DNA of 64,000 nt from Citrobacter sp. Marseille-Q6884 (GTDB lineage Bacteria > Pseudomonadota > Gammaproteobacteria > Enterobacterales > Enterobacteriaceae). Under the pieces are notes generated by a model. The model saw only the letters and a list, made by a program, of their open reading frames with translations, made no database searches and had not been told where the DNA came from. The first letter of the stretch is position 1; each line of letters starts with the position of its first letter. The translations under genes and the position numbers were made by a program. Shown piece after piece: positions 1-9,091 of this stretch. The stretch is from contig NZ_CAMDRE010000001.1 of NCBI RefSeq assembly GCF_945906775.1, positions 744,001 through 808,000 of the forward strand, read 5' to 3'.

Positions 1-288
1 TTTGAGTTCAAGTAACGACAGACGTCGGCTCACTTCCTGATATCGGGGATCGTCTTTACGAATTCCCGCAAGGATATCAAGCAAACCTATTGCTTCTCTG
101 CGCTGCTCAAGTTCAGGAGGCAGGCACCCGGCGTTTTTCAATAAACGATATCCGGCTCGAAGTTCCGGCGGAACATGGGAGTCATCGTCAAGAGTAAGCG
201 GCACGCCAGCACCCGGTAAATCATCAAACTCACCTTTTGTCTGCGCATCGATAATATGGCGCTCCGCCCACTGGTCTAATAGCCACAT
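1..288 (-). CDS. yhdN: YhdN, DnaJ-related DUF1992 protein (3' end cut by window)
   Basis: Reading from the ATG at 288 towards 1 gives 96 uninterrupted codons beginning MWLLDQWAERHIIDAQ, which I recognise as YhdN, a small conserved DUF1992 protein of unknown function. The charged N-terminal half contains the family segment LPGAGVPLTLDDDSHVP at about residues 24-40. A GGAG Shine-Dalgarno lies 7 bases before the ATG, which supports this start. The stop codon lies outside the window, so the full length is not visible. Its place just after rplQ is the same as in E. coli, where zntR follows. Confidence 0.9.
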   Translation of the reverse strand, partial: MWLLDQWAERHIIDAQTKGEFDDLPGAGVPLTLDDDSHVPPELRAGYRLLKNAGCLPPELEQRREAIGLLDILAGIRKDDPRYQEVSRRLSLLELK

Positions 289-353
289 ACAACACTCCAG
301 AGGATGAACAAAAAGAGTACAACTATTGTAGATAAGTTGAAAATAGCAGATAT

Positions 354-381
354 AAAAAAACCCGCCGGGGCGGGTTTTTTT
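354..381 (-). terminator. Intrinsic terminator of the alpha operon
   Basis: CCCGCC and GGCGGG form a short GC-rich stem (loop GG) flanked by A7 on one side and T7 on the other, 15 bases after the rplQ stop. Read on the minus strand it has a uridine tract and would end the rpsM-rplQ transcript. The flanking A-run makes it potentially bidirectional. Confidence 0.9.
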
Positions 382-395
382 ACAGTTACTACAGA

Positions 396-782
396 TTACT
401 CTGCAGCAGCTTCTGCTTTCGATTCAGAGCGATCAACCAGCTCGATGTATGCCATCGGCGCGTTGTCGCCTGCACGGAAGCCACACTTCAGAATGCGAGT
501 GTAACCACCGGCGCGGCTCGCGAAACGCGGGCCCAGCTCGTTAAACAGTTTTGCCACGATCTCGTTATCACGAGTACGGGCGAATGCCAGACGACGATTA
601 GCTACGCTATCAGTCTTGGCAAGAGTAATCAGCGGCTCAACTACGCGACGCAGCTCTTTCGCTTTCGGCAGAGTCGTCTTGATGATTTCATGACGAACCA
701 GTGAACCTGCCATATTGCGGAACATAGCCTGGCGATGGCTGCTGTTGCGGTTCAGTTGACGACCACTCTTACGATGGCGCAT
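396..782 (-). CDS. rplQ: 50S ribosomal protein L17
   Basis: A 128-residue protein starting MRHRKSGRQLNRNSSHRQ, matching L17 along its whole length (E. coli has 127). L17 binds 23S rRNA near the peptide exit tunnel. The acidic, alanine-rich tail (residues about 115-128) is typical of enterobacterial L17. It is the last gene of the alpha operon, 40 bases after rpoA, and is followed by a strong terminator. Confidence 0.98.
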   Translation of the reverse strand: MRHRKSGRQLNRNSSHRQAMFRNMAGSLVRHEIIKTTLPKAKELRRVVEPLITLAKTDSVANRRLAFARTRDNEIVAKLFNELGPRFASRAGGYTRILKCGFRAGDNAPMAYIELVDRSESKAEAAAE

Positions 783-822
783 GACCTTATCCTTCTCAGT
801 AAAACCTTAACCTGTGATCCGG

Positions 823-1812
823 TTACTCGTCAGCGATGCTTGCCGGTGGCCAGTTTTCCAGGCGCATGCCCAGAGACAGTCCACGGGAAGCCAGCACGTC
901 TTTAATCTCAGTAAGAGATTTTTTACCAAGGTTAGGCGTCTTAAGAAGCTCAACCTCAGTACGCTGTACCAGATCACCGATATAGTGGATAGCTTCTGCT
1001 TTGAGGCAGTTAGCAGAGCGGACAGTCAATTCCAGATCGTCAACAGGGCGCAGCAGGATCGGATCGAATTCTGGTTTCTCTTCTTTAACTTCCGGCTGAC
1101 GTACATCACGTAAATCAACGAAAGCTTCCAGTTGTTCAGCCAGAATGGTTGCCGCACGACGAATCGCCTCTTCAGGATCGATTGTGCCGTTGGTTTCCAT
1201 TTCGATGACCAGCTTGTCCAGGTCGGTACGCTGTTCTACACGCGCTGCTTCAACATTGTAGGCAATACGCTCTACAGGGCTGTAGCATGCGTCGACCAGC
1301 AGACGGCCGATTGGGCGCTCATCTTCTTCCGAATGAATTCGGGTAGAAGCCGGCACATAACCACGACCGCGCTGAACTTTGATACGCATACTAATAGATG
1401 CATTCTCATCGGTCAGGTGGCAGATCACGTGCTGTGGCTTGACGATTTCGACATCACCATCATGGGTAATGTCGGCTGCAGTCACAGGGCCAATGCCAGA
1501 TTTATTCAAGGTAAGAATAACGTCATCTTTACCCTGAACTCTCACCGCCAGCCCTTTCAGGTTGAGCAGGATTTCCAGGATATCTTCCTGAACGCCTTCT
1601 TTGGTGCTGTACTCATGTAGTACACCATCAATCTCAACCTCGGTCACCGCGCAACCCGGCATCGATGAGAGCAGAATACGGCGCAGTGCGTTACCCAAAG
1701 TATGGCCAAAGCCACGCTCTAAAGGCTCAAGGGTCACCTTGGCGTGCGTCGAACTCACTTGCTCGATATCAACCAGGCGCGGTTTTAGAAACTCTGTCAC
1801 AGAACCCTGCAT
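823..1812 (-). CDS. rpoA: RNA polymerase alpha subunit
   Basis: A 329-residue protein, the standard enterobacterial length. The N-terminal domain (about 1-235) dimerises and nucleates beta/beta-prime assembly; the conserved segment [19 protein letters not shown] lies near residues 35-53. An acidic linker follows, then the C-terminal domain (about 250-329), which binds UP elements and activators such as CRP and FNR, both relevant to promoters in this window. It lies between rpsD and rplQ in the alpha operon. Confidence 0.99.
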
Positions 1813-1837
1813 TGTGTCCTCTCTTTGGTACTAAGCT

Positions 1838-2458
1838 TTACTTGGAGTAAAGCTCGACGATCAGGTGTTCGTTAATGTCCGCAGACAGATCAGAACGCTC
1901 CGGCTTACGCTTGAACGTGCCTTCCATCTTGCCAGCATCAACTTCCAGCCAGGTTGGCTTTTCACGCTGCTCAGCCAGCTCCAGAGCGGCTTTCACGCGA
2001 GACTGCTTCTTCGCTTTCTCACGAATGCTAACAACGTCATTCGGACTAACCTGATAAGAAGCGATGTTAACAACACGACCGTTTACCATAATTGCTTTAT
2101 GGCTGACCAGCTGACGTGCTTCTGCACGAGTGGCACCGAAGCCCATACGGTATACAACGTTGTCCAGACGACCTTCCAGCAGACCCAACAGGTTTTCACC
2201 GGTGTTGCCTTTCAGACGTGCTGCTTCTTTGTAGTAGTTACGGAACTGACGCTCCAGCACACCGTAGATACGGCGAACTTTTTGCTTTTCACGCAACTGC
2301 ACACCATAGTCAGACAGACGCGGTTTACGCGCACCGTGCTGGCCAGGAGCTTGTTCAATTTTACACTTGGTATCGATCGCGCGAACGCCAGACTTAAGGA
2401 ATAAGTCAGTGCCCTCACGACGGCTCAGCTTGAGCTTAGGACCCAAATATCTTGCCAT
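1838..2458 (-). CDS. rpsD: 30S ribosomal protein S4
   Basis: A 206-residue protein starting MARYLGPKLKLSRREGTDLFLKS, the usual S4 length. The S4 RNA-binding domain covers about residues 96-160 (GRLDNVVYRMGFGATRAEARQLV). S4 is a primary 16S rRNA binder. In E. coli it also represses its own operon by binding a pseudoknot in the leader before rpsM. It is fourth from the end of the alpha operon in gene order rpsM-rpsK-rpsD-rpoA-rplQ, with a 25-base gap to rpoA. Confidence 0.98.
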   Translation of the reverse strand: MARYLGPKLKLSRREGTDLFLKSGVRAIDTKCKIEQAPGQHGARKPRLSDYGVQLREKQKVRRIYGVLERQFRNYYKEAARLKGNTGENLLGLLEGRLDNVVYRMGFGATRAEARQLVSHKAIMVNGRVVNIASYQVSPNDVVSIREKAKKQSRVKAALELAEQREKPTWLEVDAGKMEGTFKRKPERSDLSADINEHLIVELYSK

Positions 2459-2491
2459 TTTCTTTCTCCAACTAACCTGGAAAACGTAGCG

Positions 2492-2881
2492 TTATACGCG
2501 ACGTTTTTTCGGCGGACGACAACCGTTATGAGGGATCGGAGTCACATCAGTAATATTAGTGATGCGGAAACCAGCGGCGTTCAGAGCACGAACAGTAGAT
2601 TCGCGACCTGGACCCGGACCTTTGACCATAACTTCCAGATTCTTGATACCGTATTCTTTTACGGCGTCAGCGCAACGCTCTGCTGCAACCTGAGCTGCAA
2701 ACGGAGTGGATTTGCGAGAACCACGGAAACCGGAACCACCGGCTGTTGCCCAACCCAGTGCGTTACCCTGACGATCAGTAATGGTAACGATGGTGTTGTT
2801 AAAAGAAGCATGGATATGAGCCACGCCGTCAGAGACTTGTTTTCTTACACGTTTACGTGCACGAATTGGTGCCTTTGCCAT
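2492..2881 (-). CDS. rpsK: 30S ribosomal protein S11
   Basis: A 129-residue protein ending NGCRPPKKRRV, full length for S11. It contains the family signature around residues 96-118 (LEVMVKGPGPGRESTVRAL). S11 sits on the platform of the 30S subunit next to S6, S18 and S21, near the mRNA exit. It is the second gene of the alpha operon, 16 bases after rpsM. Confidence 0.98.
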   Translation of the reverse strand: MAKAPIRARKRVRKQVSDGVAHIHASFNNTIVTITDRQGNALGWATAGGSGFRGSRKSTPFAAQVAAERCADAVKEYGIKNLEVMVKGPGPGRESTVRALNAAGFRITNITDVTPIPHNGCRPPKKRRV

Positions 2882-2897
2882 TATTCAATCACCCCGA

Positions 2898-3254
2898 TTA
2901 TTTCTTGATCGGTTTGCGCGGACCCTTACGGGTACGTGCGTTGGTCTTGGTACGCTGACCGCGAACCGGGAGACCACGACGATGACGCAAACCGCGATAG
3001 CAACCAAGGTCCATAAGGCGCTTGATGCTCATGCTAACTTCACGGCGCAGATCACCTTCAACGACAAATTTGGCAACTTCGTCACGCAGCGTGTCGATTT
3101 GTTCTTCAGACAGCTCACTGATCTTAACATCTTCAGCGATACCCGCTGCAGCCAGAATGGCTTTAGAACGGGTCTTGCCGACGCCGTAGATCGAAGTTAA
3201 TGCGATCACAGCATGTTTCTGATCAGGAATGTTAATGCCTGCTATACGGGCCAC
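2898..3254 (-). CDS. rpsM: 30S ribosomal protein S13
   Basis: A 118-residue protein starting MARIAGINIPDQKHAVIAL, read from a GTG start at 3254 with a GGAG Shine-Dalgarno upstream. The helix-two-turn-helix signature and the basic tail RTKTNARTRKGPRKPIKK are intact. S13 lies in the head of the 30S subunit and makes intersubunit bridges. It is the first gene of the alpha operon. Its ribosome-binding region should lie inside the S4-controlled leader structure. Confidence 0.98.
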   Translation of the reverse strand: MARIAGINIPDQKHAVIALTSIYGVGKTRSKAILAAAGIAEDVKISELSEEQIDTLRDEVAKFVVEGDLRREVSMSIKRLMDLGCYRGLRHRRGLPVRGQRTKTNARTRKGPRKPIKK

Positions 3255-3382
3255 TATGCACTCCTACTATTTAATATGTACGCACCATGCTGAAAAGCCC
3301 GCTTTCAGGATACTCAAATGGAAACGCACAGACATACAAAAGATTGGCTGGCTAATCTAGCCAGCTCAACCCAACTTTGCAA
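3255..3382 (-). promoter_or_regulatory. Alpha operon promoter and S4-responsive leader
   Basis: On the minus strand a -35 TTGCAA (3377-3382) and a -10 TAGATT (3354-3359) are separated by exactly 17 bases. This places the start of the alpha operon transcript just inside the rpmJ-rpsM gap. The roughly 95 bases from there to the rpsM GTG form a leader. In E. coli the equivalent leader folds into the pseudoknot bound by S4. I infer the same here and have not folded it. Confidence 0.8.
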
Positions 3383-3400
3383 GAAAAATATGCGAATAAA

Positions 3401-3547
<147 letters not shown>

Positions 3548-4879
3548 TTAACGACCGTAGCCTTTCAGGTTCGCCTTCTTCAATGCAGACTCGTACTGAC
3601 TTGACATCATCAGAGTTTGCACTTGAGCCATAAAGTCCATAATCACGACAACAACGATAAGCAGTGAGGTCCCACCGAAGTAGAACGGTACTTTCATTGC
3701 ATCACGCATGAACTCCGGGATCAGGCAGATAAAGGTAATATACAGCGCACCAACCAAGGTCAGGCGGGTCATTACTTTATCGATATACTTCGCCGTTTGC
3801 TCTCCCGGACGAATTCCTGGTACAAATGCACCGGACTTCTTCAGGTTATCTGCTGTTTCACGCGGGTTGAAAACCAACGCCGTGTAGAAGAAACAGAAGA
3901 AGATGATTGCAGACGCATAGAGTAACACATAAAGCGGTTGCCCAGGCTGCAAATACAGCGAAATTGTTGTCAGCCAGTTCCAACCAGTCCCGCCCCCGAA
4001 CCATGACGCGATGGTCGCCGGGAACAGAATAATACTGGAAGCGAAGATTGCCGGGATTACCCCCGCCATATTCACTTTCAGCGGTAAATGTGTGCTCTGT
4101 GCAGCATAGACACGACGACCCTGCTGACGTTTCGCGTAGTTTACCACAATGCGGCGTTGACCACGCTCAACAAATACAACAAAGAACGTCACTGCAAATA
4201 CTAATACTGCAACCAACAGCAACACGAGGAAGTGCAGGTCGCCTTGACGCGCTTGCTCGATAGTATGGGCAATGGCTGGCGGGAGTCCCGCGACGATACC
4301 GGCGAAGATAATGATTGAGATACCGTTGCCGATACCACGTTCAGTAATCTGTTCGCCCAACCACATCAGGAACATAGTCCCTGTAACCAGACTTACAACA
4401 GCGGTGAAATAGAATGCAAAGCCTGGGTTCATCACCAGGCCCTGCATACCAGGCATATTCGGCAAACCGGTAGCAATACCGATCGACTGGAATATCGCCA
4501 GCACCAGAGTACCGTAGCGGGTGTACTGGCTGATCTTACGACGACCAGACTCCCCTTCTTTCTTAATTTCGGCCAACGTTGGATGAACCACCGTCAGCAG
4601 CTGGATTATGATCGACGCCGAAATATACGGCATGATCCCCAGAGCAAAGATAGAAGCACGGCTGAGAGCACCACCAGAGAACATGTTAAACATTTCAATG
4701 ATGGTGCCTCGCTGTTGCTCAAGCAGTTTGGCAAGTACAGCGGCATCAATACCAGGGATCGGAATGAAAGAGCCAATACGGAACACAATCAGCGCGCCGA
4801 TTACAAACAGCAGTCTGCGTTTCAGCTCGCCTAAGCCACCTTTGGCACTTTGAAAATCTAATCCCGGTTGTTTAGCCAT
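3548..4879 (-). CDS. secY: Protein translocase subunit SecY
   Basis: A 443-residue, ten-helix inner-membrane protein that forms the protein-conducting channel with SecE and SecG. The N-terminus is MAKQPGLDFQSAKGGLGELK. The plug region follows the first helix (FRIGSFIPIPGID, about 35-47), and the conserved cytoplasmic loops with YAKRQQGRR (about 249-257) contact SecA and the ribosome. Full length. It is embedded in the spc operon between rplO (7-base gap) and rpmJ. Confidence 0.99.
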   Translation of the reverse strand: MAKQPGLDFQSAKGGLGELKRRLLFVIGALIVFRIGSFIPIPGIDAAVLAKLLEQQRGTIIEMFNMFSGGALSRASIFALGIMPYISASIIIQLLTVVHPTLAEIKKEGESGRRKISQYTRYGTLVLAIFQSIGIATGLPNMPGMQGLVMNPGFAFYFTAVVSLVTGTMFLMWLGEQITERGIGNGISIIIFAGIVAGLPPAIAHTIEQARQGDLHFLVLLLVAVLVFAVTFFVVFVERGQRRIVVNYAKRQQGRRVYAAQSTHLPLKVNMAGVIPAIFASSIILFPATIASWFGGGTGWNWLTTISLYLQPGQPLYVLLYASAIIFFCFFYTALVFNPRETADNLKKSGAFVPGIRPGEQTAKYIDKVMTRLTLVGALYITFICLIPEFMRDAMKVPFYFGGTSLLIVVVVIMDFMAQVQTLMMSSQYESALKKANLKGYGR

Positions 4880-4886
4880 CTGCTAC

Positions 4887-5321
4887 TTATTCCTCGATTT
4901 TACCGCCAGCAGCTTCGATAGCAGCACGAGCGCCTTTAGTAACACGCAGGCCACGAACAGTTACCGGAGTAGTGACTTCACCAGCCAGGATCACTTTCGC
5001 GAACTCGATCTGGATACCGATAATGTTAGCTGCTTTCAGCGTATTCAGGTCTACAATACCGCCTTCAACTTTAGCCAGGTCAGACAGACGAACTTCGGCT
5101 GTGATCGCTGATTTACGTGAAGTGAAGCCGAATTTCGGCAGACGACGGTACAGAGGCATCTGACCACCTTCGAAACCGCGACGTACGCCACCGCCAGAAC
5201 GAGACTTCTGACCTTTGTGACCACGACCACCGGTTTTACCGAGGCCAGAACCGATACCACGACCCAGGCGTTTACCCGCCTTTTTGGAGCCTTCGGCCGG
5301 AGACAGAGTATTTAAACGCAT
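4887..5321 (-). CDS. rplO: 50S ribosomal protein L15
   Basis: A 144-residue protein starting MRLNTLSPAEGSKKAGKRLGRG. The glycine- and arginine-rich N-terminal extension (about 20-60: GRGHKGQKSRSGGGVRRGF) threads into 23S rRNA, and a globular domain follows. L15 is a late-assembling large-subunit protein. Only 3 bases separate it from the rpmD stop, so translation is probably coupled. Confidence 0.98.
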   Translation of the reverse strand: MRLNTLSPAEGSKKAGKRLGRGIGSGLGKTGGRGHKGQKSRSGGGVRRGFEGGQMPLYRRLPKFGFTSRKSAITAEVRLSDLAKVEGGIVDLNTLKAANIIGIQIEFAKVILAGEVTTPVTVRGLRVTKGARAAIEAAGGKIEE

Positions 5322-5324
5322 CTC

Positions 5325-5504
5325 TTACTCCTCAACTTTAACCATGAAGGAAACCGCGTTGACCATACCACGAACAGCAGGAGTATCCTCGCGCTCTACG
5401 GTGTGACCAATACGACGCAGACCCAGGCCAAGCAGCGTTGCCTTGTGTTTCGGCAGACGACCGATTGCACTGCGGGTTTGAGTAATTTTAATAGTCTTTG
5501 CCAT
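5325..5504 (-). CDS. rpmD: 50S ribosomal protein L30
   Basis: A 59-codon gene reading [20 protein letters not shown] and ending FMVKVEE, full length for bacterial L30. It starts at the ATG at 5504, 3 bases after the rpsE stop, and ends 3 bases before rplO. L30 binds 23S rRNA near domain II on the outer face of the large subunit. Confidence 0.98.
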
Positions 5505-5507
5505 GGT

Positions 5508-6011
5508 TTATTTCCCCAGAATTTCTTCAACGGATTTACCACGCTTGGCAGCGACCATTTCCGGAGATTTCATATTTTCCAGACCATCGATAGTTGCACG
5601 AACCACGTTAATCGGGTTGGTGGAACCATACGCTTTAGCCAGAACGTTACGAACTCCAGCGACTTCCAGAACGGCGCGCATTGCACCACCGGCGATGATA
5701 CCGGTACCTTCGGAAGCCGGCTGCATGAATACACGAGAACCCGTGTGAGTACCCTTAACCGGGTGCTGCAGGGTGCCGTGGTTCAGCGCGACGTTAATCA
5801 TATTGCGACGGGCTTTTTCCATCGCTTTCTGGATCGCTGCTGGAACTTCACGCGCTTTACCGTAACCAAAACCAACGCGACCGTTACCATCGCCAACTAC
5901 AGTCAGAGCTGTGAAGGAGAAAATACGACCACCTTTTACGGTTTTAGATACGCGGTTTACCGCGATCAGCTTTTCCTGCAGTTCGCCAGCTTGTTTTTCG
6001 ATGTGAGCCAT
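5508..6011 (-). CDS. rpsE: 30S ribosomal protein S5
   Basis: A 167-residue protein. It has the double-stranded RNA-binding-like N-terminal domain (about 10-75, with GGRIFSFTALTVVGDGNGRV) and the C-terminal S5 fold ending SVEEILGK. S5 is near the mRNA entry site and affects decoding fidelity; the loop VSKTVKGGR is where spectinomycin-resistance changes occur in E. coli and looks wild type. It is in the spc operon between rplR and rpmD. Confidence 0.98.
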   Translation of the reverse strand: MAHIEKQAGELQEKLIAVNRVSKTVKGGRIFSFTALTVVGDGNGRVGFGYGKAREVPAAIQKAMEKARRNMINVALNHGTLQHPVKGTHTGSRVFMQPASEGTGIIAGGAMRAVLEVAGVRNVLAKAYGSTNPINVVRATIDGLENMKSPEMVAAKRGKSVEEILGK

Positions 6012-6025
6012 CTTACACCTCTACC

Positions 6026-6379
6026 TTAGAACTGAAGGCCAGCTTCACGGGCAGCATCTGCCAGTGCCTGGACACGACCATGATATTGGAACCCGGAACG
6101 GTCAAAGGACACATCTTTGATGCCTTTTTCCAGAGCGCGTTCGGCGACAGCTTTACCCACAGCTGCTGCAGCGTCTTTGTTACCGGTGTACTTCAGTTGT
6201 TCAGCGATAGCTTTTTCTACAGTAGAAGCAGCTACCAGAACTTCAGAACCGTTCGGTGCAATTACCTGTGCGTAAATATGACGCGGGGTACGATGTACCA
6301 CCAGGCGAGTTGCGCCCAGCTCTTTGAGCTTGCGGCGTGCGCGGGTCGCACGACGGATACGAGCAGATTTCTTATCCAT
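6026..6379 (-). CDS. rplR: 50S ribosomal protein L18
   Basis: A 117-residue protein starting MDKKSARIRRATRARRKLKE, full length. The basic N-terminus and the conserved end FDRSGFQYHGRVQALADAA are typical of L18. With L5 and L25 it binds 5S rRNA and brings it into the central protuberance. It is 9 bases after rplF and 14 bases before rpsE in the spc operon. Confidence 0.98.
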   Translation of the reverse strand: MDKKSARIRRATRARRKLKELGATRLVVHRTPRHIYAQVIAPNGSEVLVAASTVEKAIAEQLKYTGNKDAAAAVGKAVAERALEKGIKDVSFDRSGFQYHGRVQALADAAREAGLQF

Positions 6380-6388
6380 AGTGTTACC

Positions 6389-6922
6389 TTACTTCTTCTT
6401 AGCCTCTTTGGTACGCACGACTTCGTCGGCGTAACGAACACCCTTGCCTTTGTAAGGCTCAGGACGACGGTAGGCGCGCAGATCTGCTGCAACCTGACCG
6501 ATCAGCTGTTTATCAGCGCCTTTCAGCACGATTTCAGTCTGAGTCGGACATTCTGCAGTAATACCTGCCGGCAGCTCATGATCAACTGGATGAGAGAAAC
6601 CTAAAGCCAGGTTTACTACATTCCCTTTGACCGCTGCACGATAACCTACACCAACCAGCTGCAGCTTCTTAGTGAAGCCTTCGGTAACACCGACAACCAT
6701 TGAGTTCAGCAGGGCACGCGCGGTACCAGCCTGAGCCCATCCATCTGCGTAACCATCACGCGGACCGAAGGTCAGTGCATTATCTGCATGATTAACTGCA
6801 ACAGCATCGTTGAGAGTACGAGTCAGCTCGCCGTTTTTACCTTTGATCGTAATAACCTGACCGTTGATTTTTACATCAACGCCGGCAGGAATAACGACCG
6901 GTGCTTTAGCAACACGAGACAT
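6389..6922 (-). CDS. rplF: 50S ribosomal protein L6
   Basis: A 177-residue protein made of two similar L6 domains (about 1-82 and 83-177). The C-terminal signature PEPYKGKGVRYADE is near residues 154-167. L6 lies near the factor-binding site and the sarcin-ricin loop, where EF-G (fusA, also in this window) docks. It lies between rpsH and rplR in the spc operon. Confidence 0.98.
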   Translation of the reverse strand: MSRVAKAPVVIPAGVDVKINGQVITIKGKNGELTRTLNDAVAVNHADNALTFGPRDGYADGWAQAGTARALLNSMVVGVTEGFTKKLQLVGVGYRAAVKGNVVNLALGFSHPVDHELPAGITAECPTQTEIVLKGADKQLIGQVAADLRAYRRPEPYKGKGVRYADEVVRTKEAKKK

Positions 6923-6934
6923 TTTTTCCTCCGA

Positions 6935-7327
6935 TTAGGCTACGTAGCAGATAATTTCGCCACCAAGACCAGCCTGGCGCGCTGCACGATCAGTCATAAC
7001 ACCTTTAGAGGTAGAAACAACTGCGATACCCATGCCAGCCATAACTTTCGGCAGCTCGTCTTTACGCTTATAAATGCGCAGACCTGGGCGACTGACACGC
7101 TGAATGCTTTCTACAACAGCTTTACCCTGGAAATACTTAAGAGTAAGTTCCAGTTCCGGCTTGGTGTCGCCTTCAACTTTAAAATCTTCAATAAAACCTT
7201 CTTCCTTCAGCACGTTGGCAATTGCCACTTTCAGCTTGGAGGAAGGCATGGTGACCGCAGCTTTATTCGCGGTCTGACCGTTACGGATACGGGTCAGCAT
7301 ATCCGCGATCGGATCTTGCATGCTCAT
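6935..7327 (-). CDS. rpsH: 30S ribosomal protein S8
   Basis: A 130-residue protein starting MSMQDPIADMLTRIRNGQ and ending GLGGEIICYVA, full length. S8 binds the central domain of 16S rRNA early in assembly. In E. coli it is also the autogenous repressor of the spc operon, binding mRNA around the start of rplE; the same gene order here suggests the same control. Confidence 0.98.
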   Translation of the reverse strand: MSMQDPIADMLTRIRNGQTANKAAVTMPSSKLKVAIANVLKEEGFIEDFKVEGDTKPELELTLKYFQGKAVVESIQRVSRPGLRIYKRKDELPKVMAGMGIAVVSTSKGVMTDRAARQAGLGGEIICYVA

Positions 7328-7357
7328 CTGTCTTTACTCCCGTGATTCAATTGGTAA

Positions 7358-7663
7358 TTACCAGCTAGCCTTTTTCAAGCCTGGTACTTCACCGCGCATG
7401 GCGGCTTCACGCAGTTTGATACGGCTCAACCCGAACTTGCCCACATAGCCATGCGGACGACCTGTTTGACGGCAGCGGTTACGCTGACGGGACGGGCTGG
7501 AATCACGCGGCAGAGACTGCAGCTTCAGAACTGCGTTCCAACGATCTTCGTCGGTCGCGTTCACATCAGAGATGATAGCTTTCAGTTCAGCGCGTTTTGC
7601 GAAGTACTTATCAGCTAAAGCTACGCGCTTTACTTCGCGTGCTTTCATTGATTGCTTAGCCAT
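7358..7663 (-). CDS. rpsN: 30S ribosomal protein S14
   Basis: A 101-residue protein, the long zinc-independent form (no CxxC pairs), starting MAKQSMKAREVKRVALADKY. The C-terminal signature RQTGRPHGYVGKFGLSRIKL matches the family. S14 is in the head of the small subunit. It lies 14 bases after rplE and 30 bases before rpsH. Confidence 0.98.
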   Translation of the reverse strand: MAKQSMKAREVKRVALADKYFAKRAELKAIISDVNATDEDRWNAVLKLQSLPRDSSPSRQRNRCRQTGRPHGYVGKFGLSRIKLREAAMRGEVPGLKKASW

Positions 7664-7677
7664 TCAGTAACCCTACC

Positions 7678-8217
7678 TTACTTGCGGAACGGGAAGTCAA
7701 AGGCAGCCAGCAGAGCACGGCCTTCTTCATCAGATTTCGCAGTAGTGGTAATGGTAATATCCAAACCACGCACGCGGTCGACTTTATCGTAGTCGATTTC
7801 TGGGAAGATGATCTGCTCACGGACACCCATGCTGTAGTTACCACGACCGTCGAAAGACTTAGCGGACAAGCCACGGAAGTCACGGATACGTGGAACAGCA
7901 ATAGTGATCAGACGCTCAAAGAACTCCCACATGCGTTCGCCACGCAGAGTTACTTTACAGCCGATCGGATAGCCCTGACGGATTTTGAAGCCTGCAACTG
8001 ATTTGCGTGCTTTGGTGATCAGCGGTTTTTGACCGGAGATTGCTGTCAGATCAGCTGCTGCGTTATCCAGCAGTTTCTTGTCAGCGATCGCTTCACCAAC
8101 ACCCATGTTCAGGGTGATCTTCTCGACCCGAGGGACTTGCATGACAGAATTGTAGTTAAACTCAGTCATGAGTTTAGCGACTACTTCGTCTTTGTAGTAA
8201 TCATGCAGTTTCGCCAT
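7678..8217 (-). CDS. rplE: 50S ribosomal protein L5
   Basis: A 179-residue protein starting MAKLHDYYKDEVVAKLMTEF, full length. L5 is an essential 5S rRNA binder in the central protuberance and contacts the P-site tRNA. In E. coli the mRNA around this start codon mimics the S8 site on 16S rRNA and is the translational control point of the spc operon. I did not fold it here. Confidence 0.98.
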   Translation of the reverse strand: MAKLHDYYKDEVVAKLMTEFNYNSVMQVPRVEKITLNMGVGEAIADKKLLDNAAADLTAISGQKPLITKARKSVAGFKIRQGYPIGCKVTLRGERMWEFFERLITIAVPRIRDFRGLSAKSFDGRGNYSMGVREQIIFPEIDYDKVDRVRGLDITITTTAKSDEEGRALLAAFDFPFRK

Positions 8218-8231
8218 CGTACTACTCCAAA

Positions 8232-8546
8232 TTACTTGATAGTTTCGCTGTTAGATTTGAAGAAACGGACTTTTTTGCCGTCTTCGAATCTAAAGCCTAC
8301 ACGGTCAGCCTTGCCGGTTGCCGCGTTGAAGATAGCAAGGTTAGAGATCTGAATAGCTGCTTCTTTCTCTACGATGCCGCCTGGTTGGTTCAGGGCCGGA
8401 ACCGGCTTCTGATGTTTCTTAACCAGGTTGATACCTTCAACAATGACCTTGCCGGAAGACAGGACATTCTTAACTTTACCGCGTTTACCTTTATCTTTAC
8501 CGGTTAACACGATAACTTCGTCATCACGACGGATCTTCGCTGCCAT
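8232..8546 (-). CDS. rplX: 50S ribosomal protein L24
   Basis: A 104-residue protein starting MAAKIRRDDEVIVLTGKDKG. The KOW motif covers about residues 7-35 (VIVLTGKDKGKRGKVKNVL). L24 starts 50S assembly by binding the 5' end of 23S rRNA and lies next to the exit tunnel. It is the second gene of the spc operon, 10 bases after rplN. Confidence 0.98.
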   Translation of the reverse strand: MAAKIRRDDEVIVLTGKDKGKRGKVKNVLSSGKVIVEGINLVKKHQKPVPALNQPGGIVEKEAAIQISNLAIFNAATGKADRVGFRFEDGKKVRFFKSNSETIK

Positions 8547-8556
8547 GATTCGCTCC

Positions 8557-8928
8557 TTAGAGTACTTCTGGTGCCAGAGAGATAATTTTCATGAACTTCT
8601 CGTTACGAAGTTCACGAGTTACCGGCCCAAAAATACGCGTACCGATAGGTTGCTCGCTGTTATTGTTTAAAATAACGCATGCATTACCATCGAAGCGAAT
8701 GACAGAACCGTCCGGGCGACGAACACCCTTCTTGGTGCGCACCACTACCGCCTTCAGCACATCACCTTTTTTGACCTTACCACGCGGAATTGCTTCTTTG
8801 ATGGTGATCTTGATGATGTCGCCTACGCCTGCGTAGCGACGGTGCGAGCCACCCAGAACCTTGATACACATTACGCGACGTGCACCGGAGTTGTCGGCGA
8901 CGTTCAGCATAGTCTGTTCTTGGATCAT
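8557..8928 (-). CDS. rplN: 50S ribosomal protein L14
   Basis: A 123-residue protein starting [20 protein letters not shown], full length, with the family signature around residues 60-86. L14 lies at the subunit interface and forms intersubunit bridges. It is the first gene of the spc operon; the promoter lies about 80 bases upstream, between it and the S10-operon terminator. Confidence 0.98.
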
Positions 8929-9007
8929 TTTAGTGCTCCGCTAATGTCAACTACTACTGAGACCCGAAAATCAGGTCGTTAAAAAAGCCCCATATCGGGG
9001 GCGCGGC

Positions 9008-9036
9008 ATTATAACACCGCTTCAACGATATGGGTA
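9008..9036 (-). promoter_or_regulatory. spc operon promoter
   Basis: A perfect -10 TATAAT (minus strand, 9008-9013) lies between the S10-operon terminator and rplN. The hexamer 17 bases upstream (TACCCA) is a poor -35. This matches what I recall of the E. coli spc promoter: a strong promoter with a weak -35 and a GC-rich GCCGCGCC discriminator, as expected for growth-rate control. Confidence 0.8.
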
Positions 9037-9071
9037 GAAAAAATAAACGGCTCATCGCTGAGCCGTTTATT
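9036..9071 (-). terminator. S10 operon terminator
   Basis: A 13-bp perfect stem (arms 9042-9054 and 9059-9071, loop TCGC) is followed on the minus strand by TTTTTT. It starts 20 bases after the rpsQ stop. It separates the S10 transcript from the spc promoter, which starts immediately next to it. Confidence 0.92.
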
Positions 9072-9091
9072 CGTTGAGAATGCGTACTGTA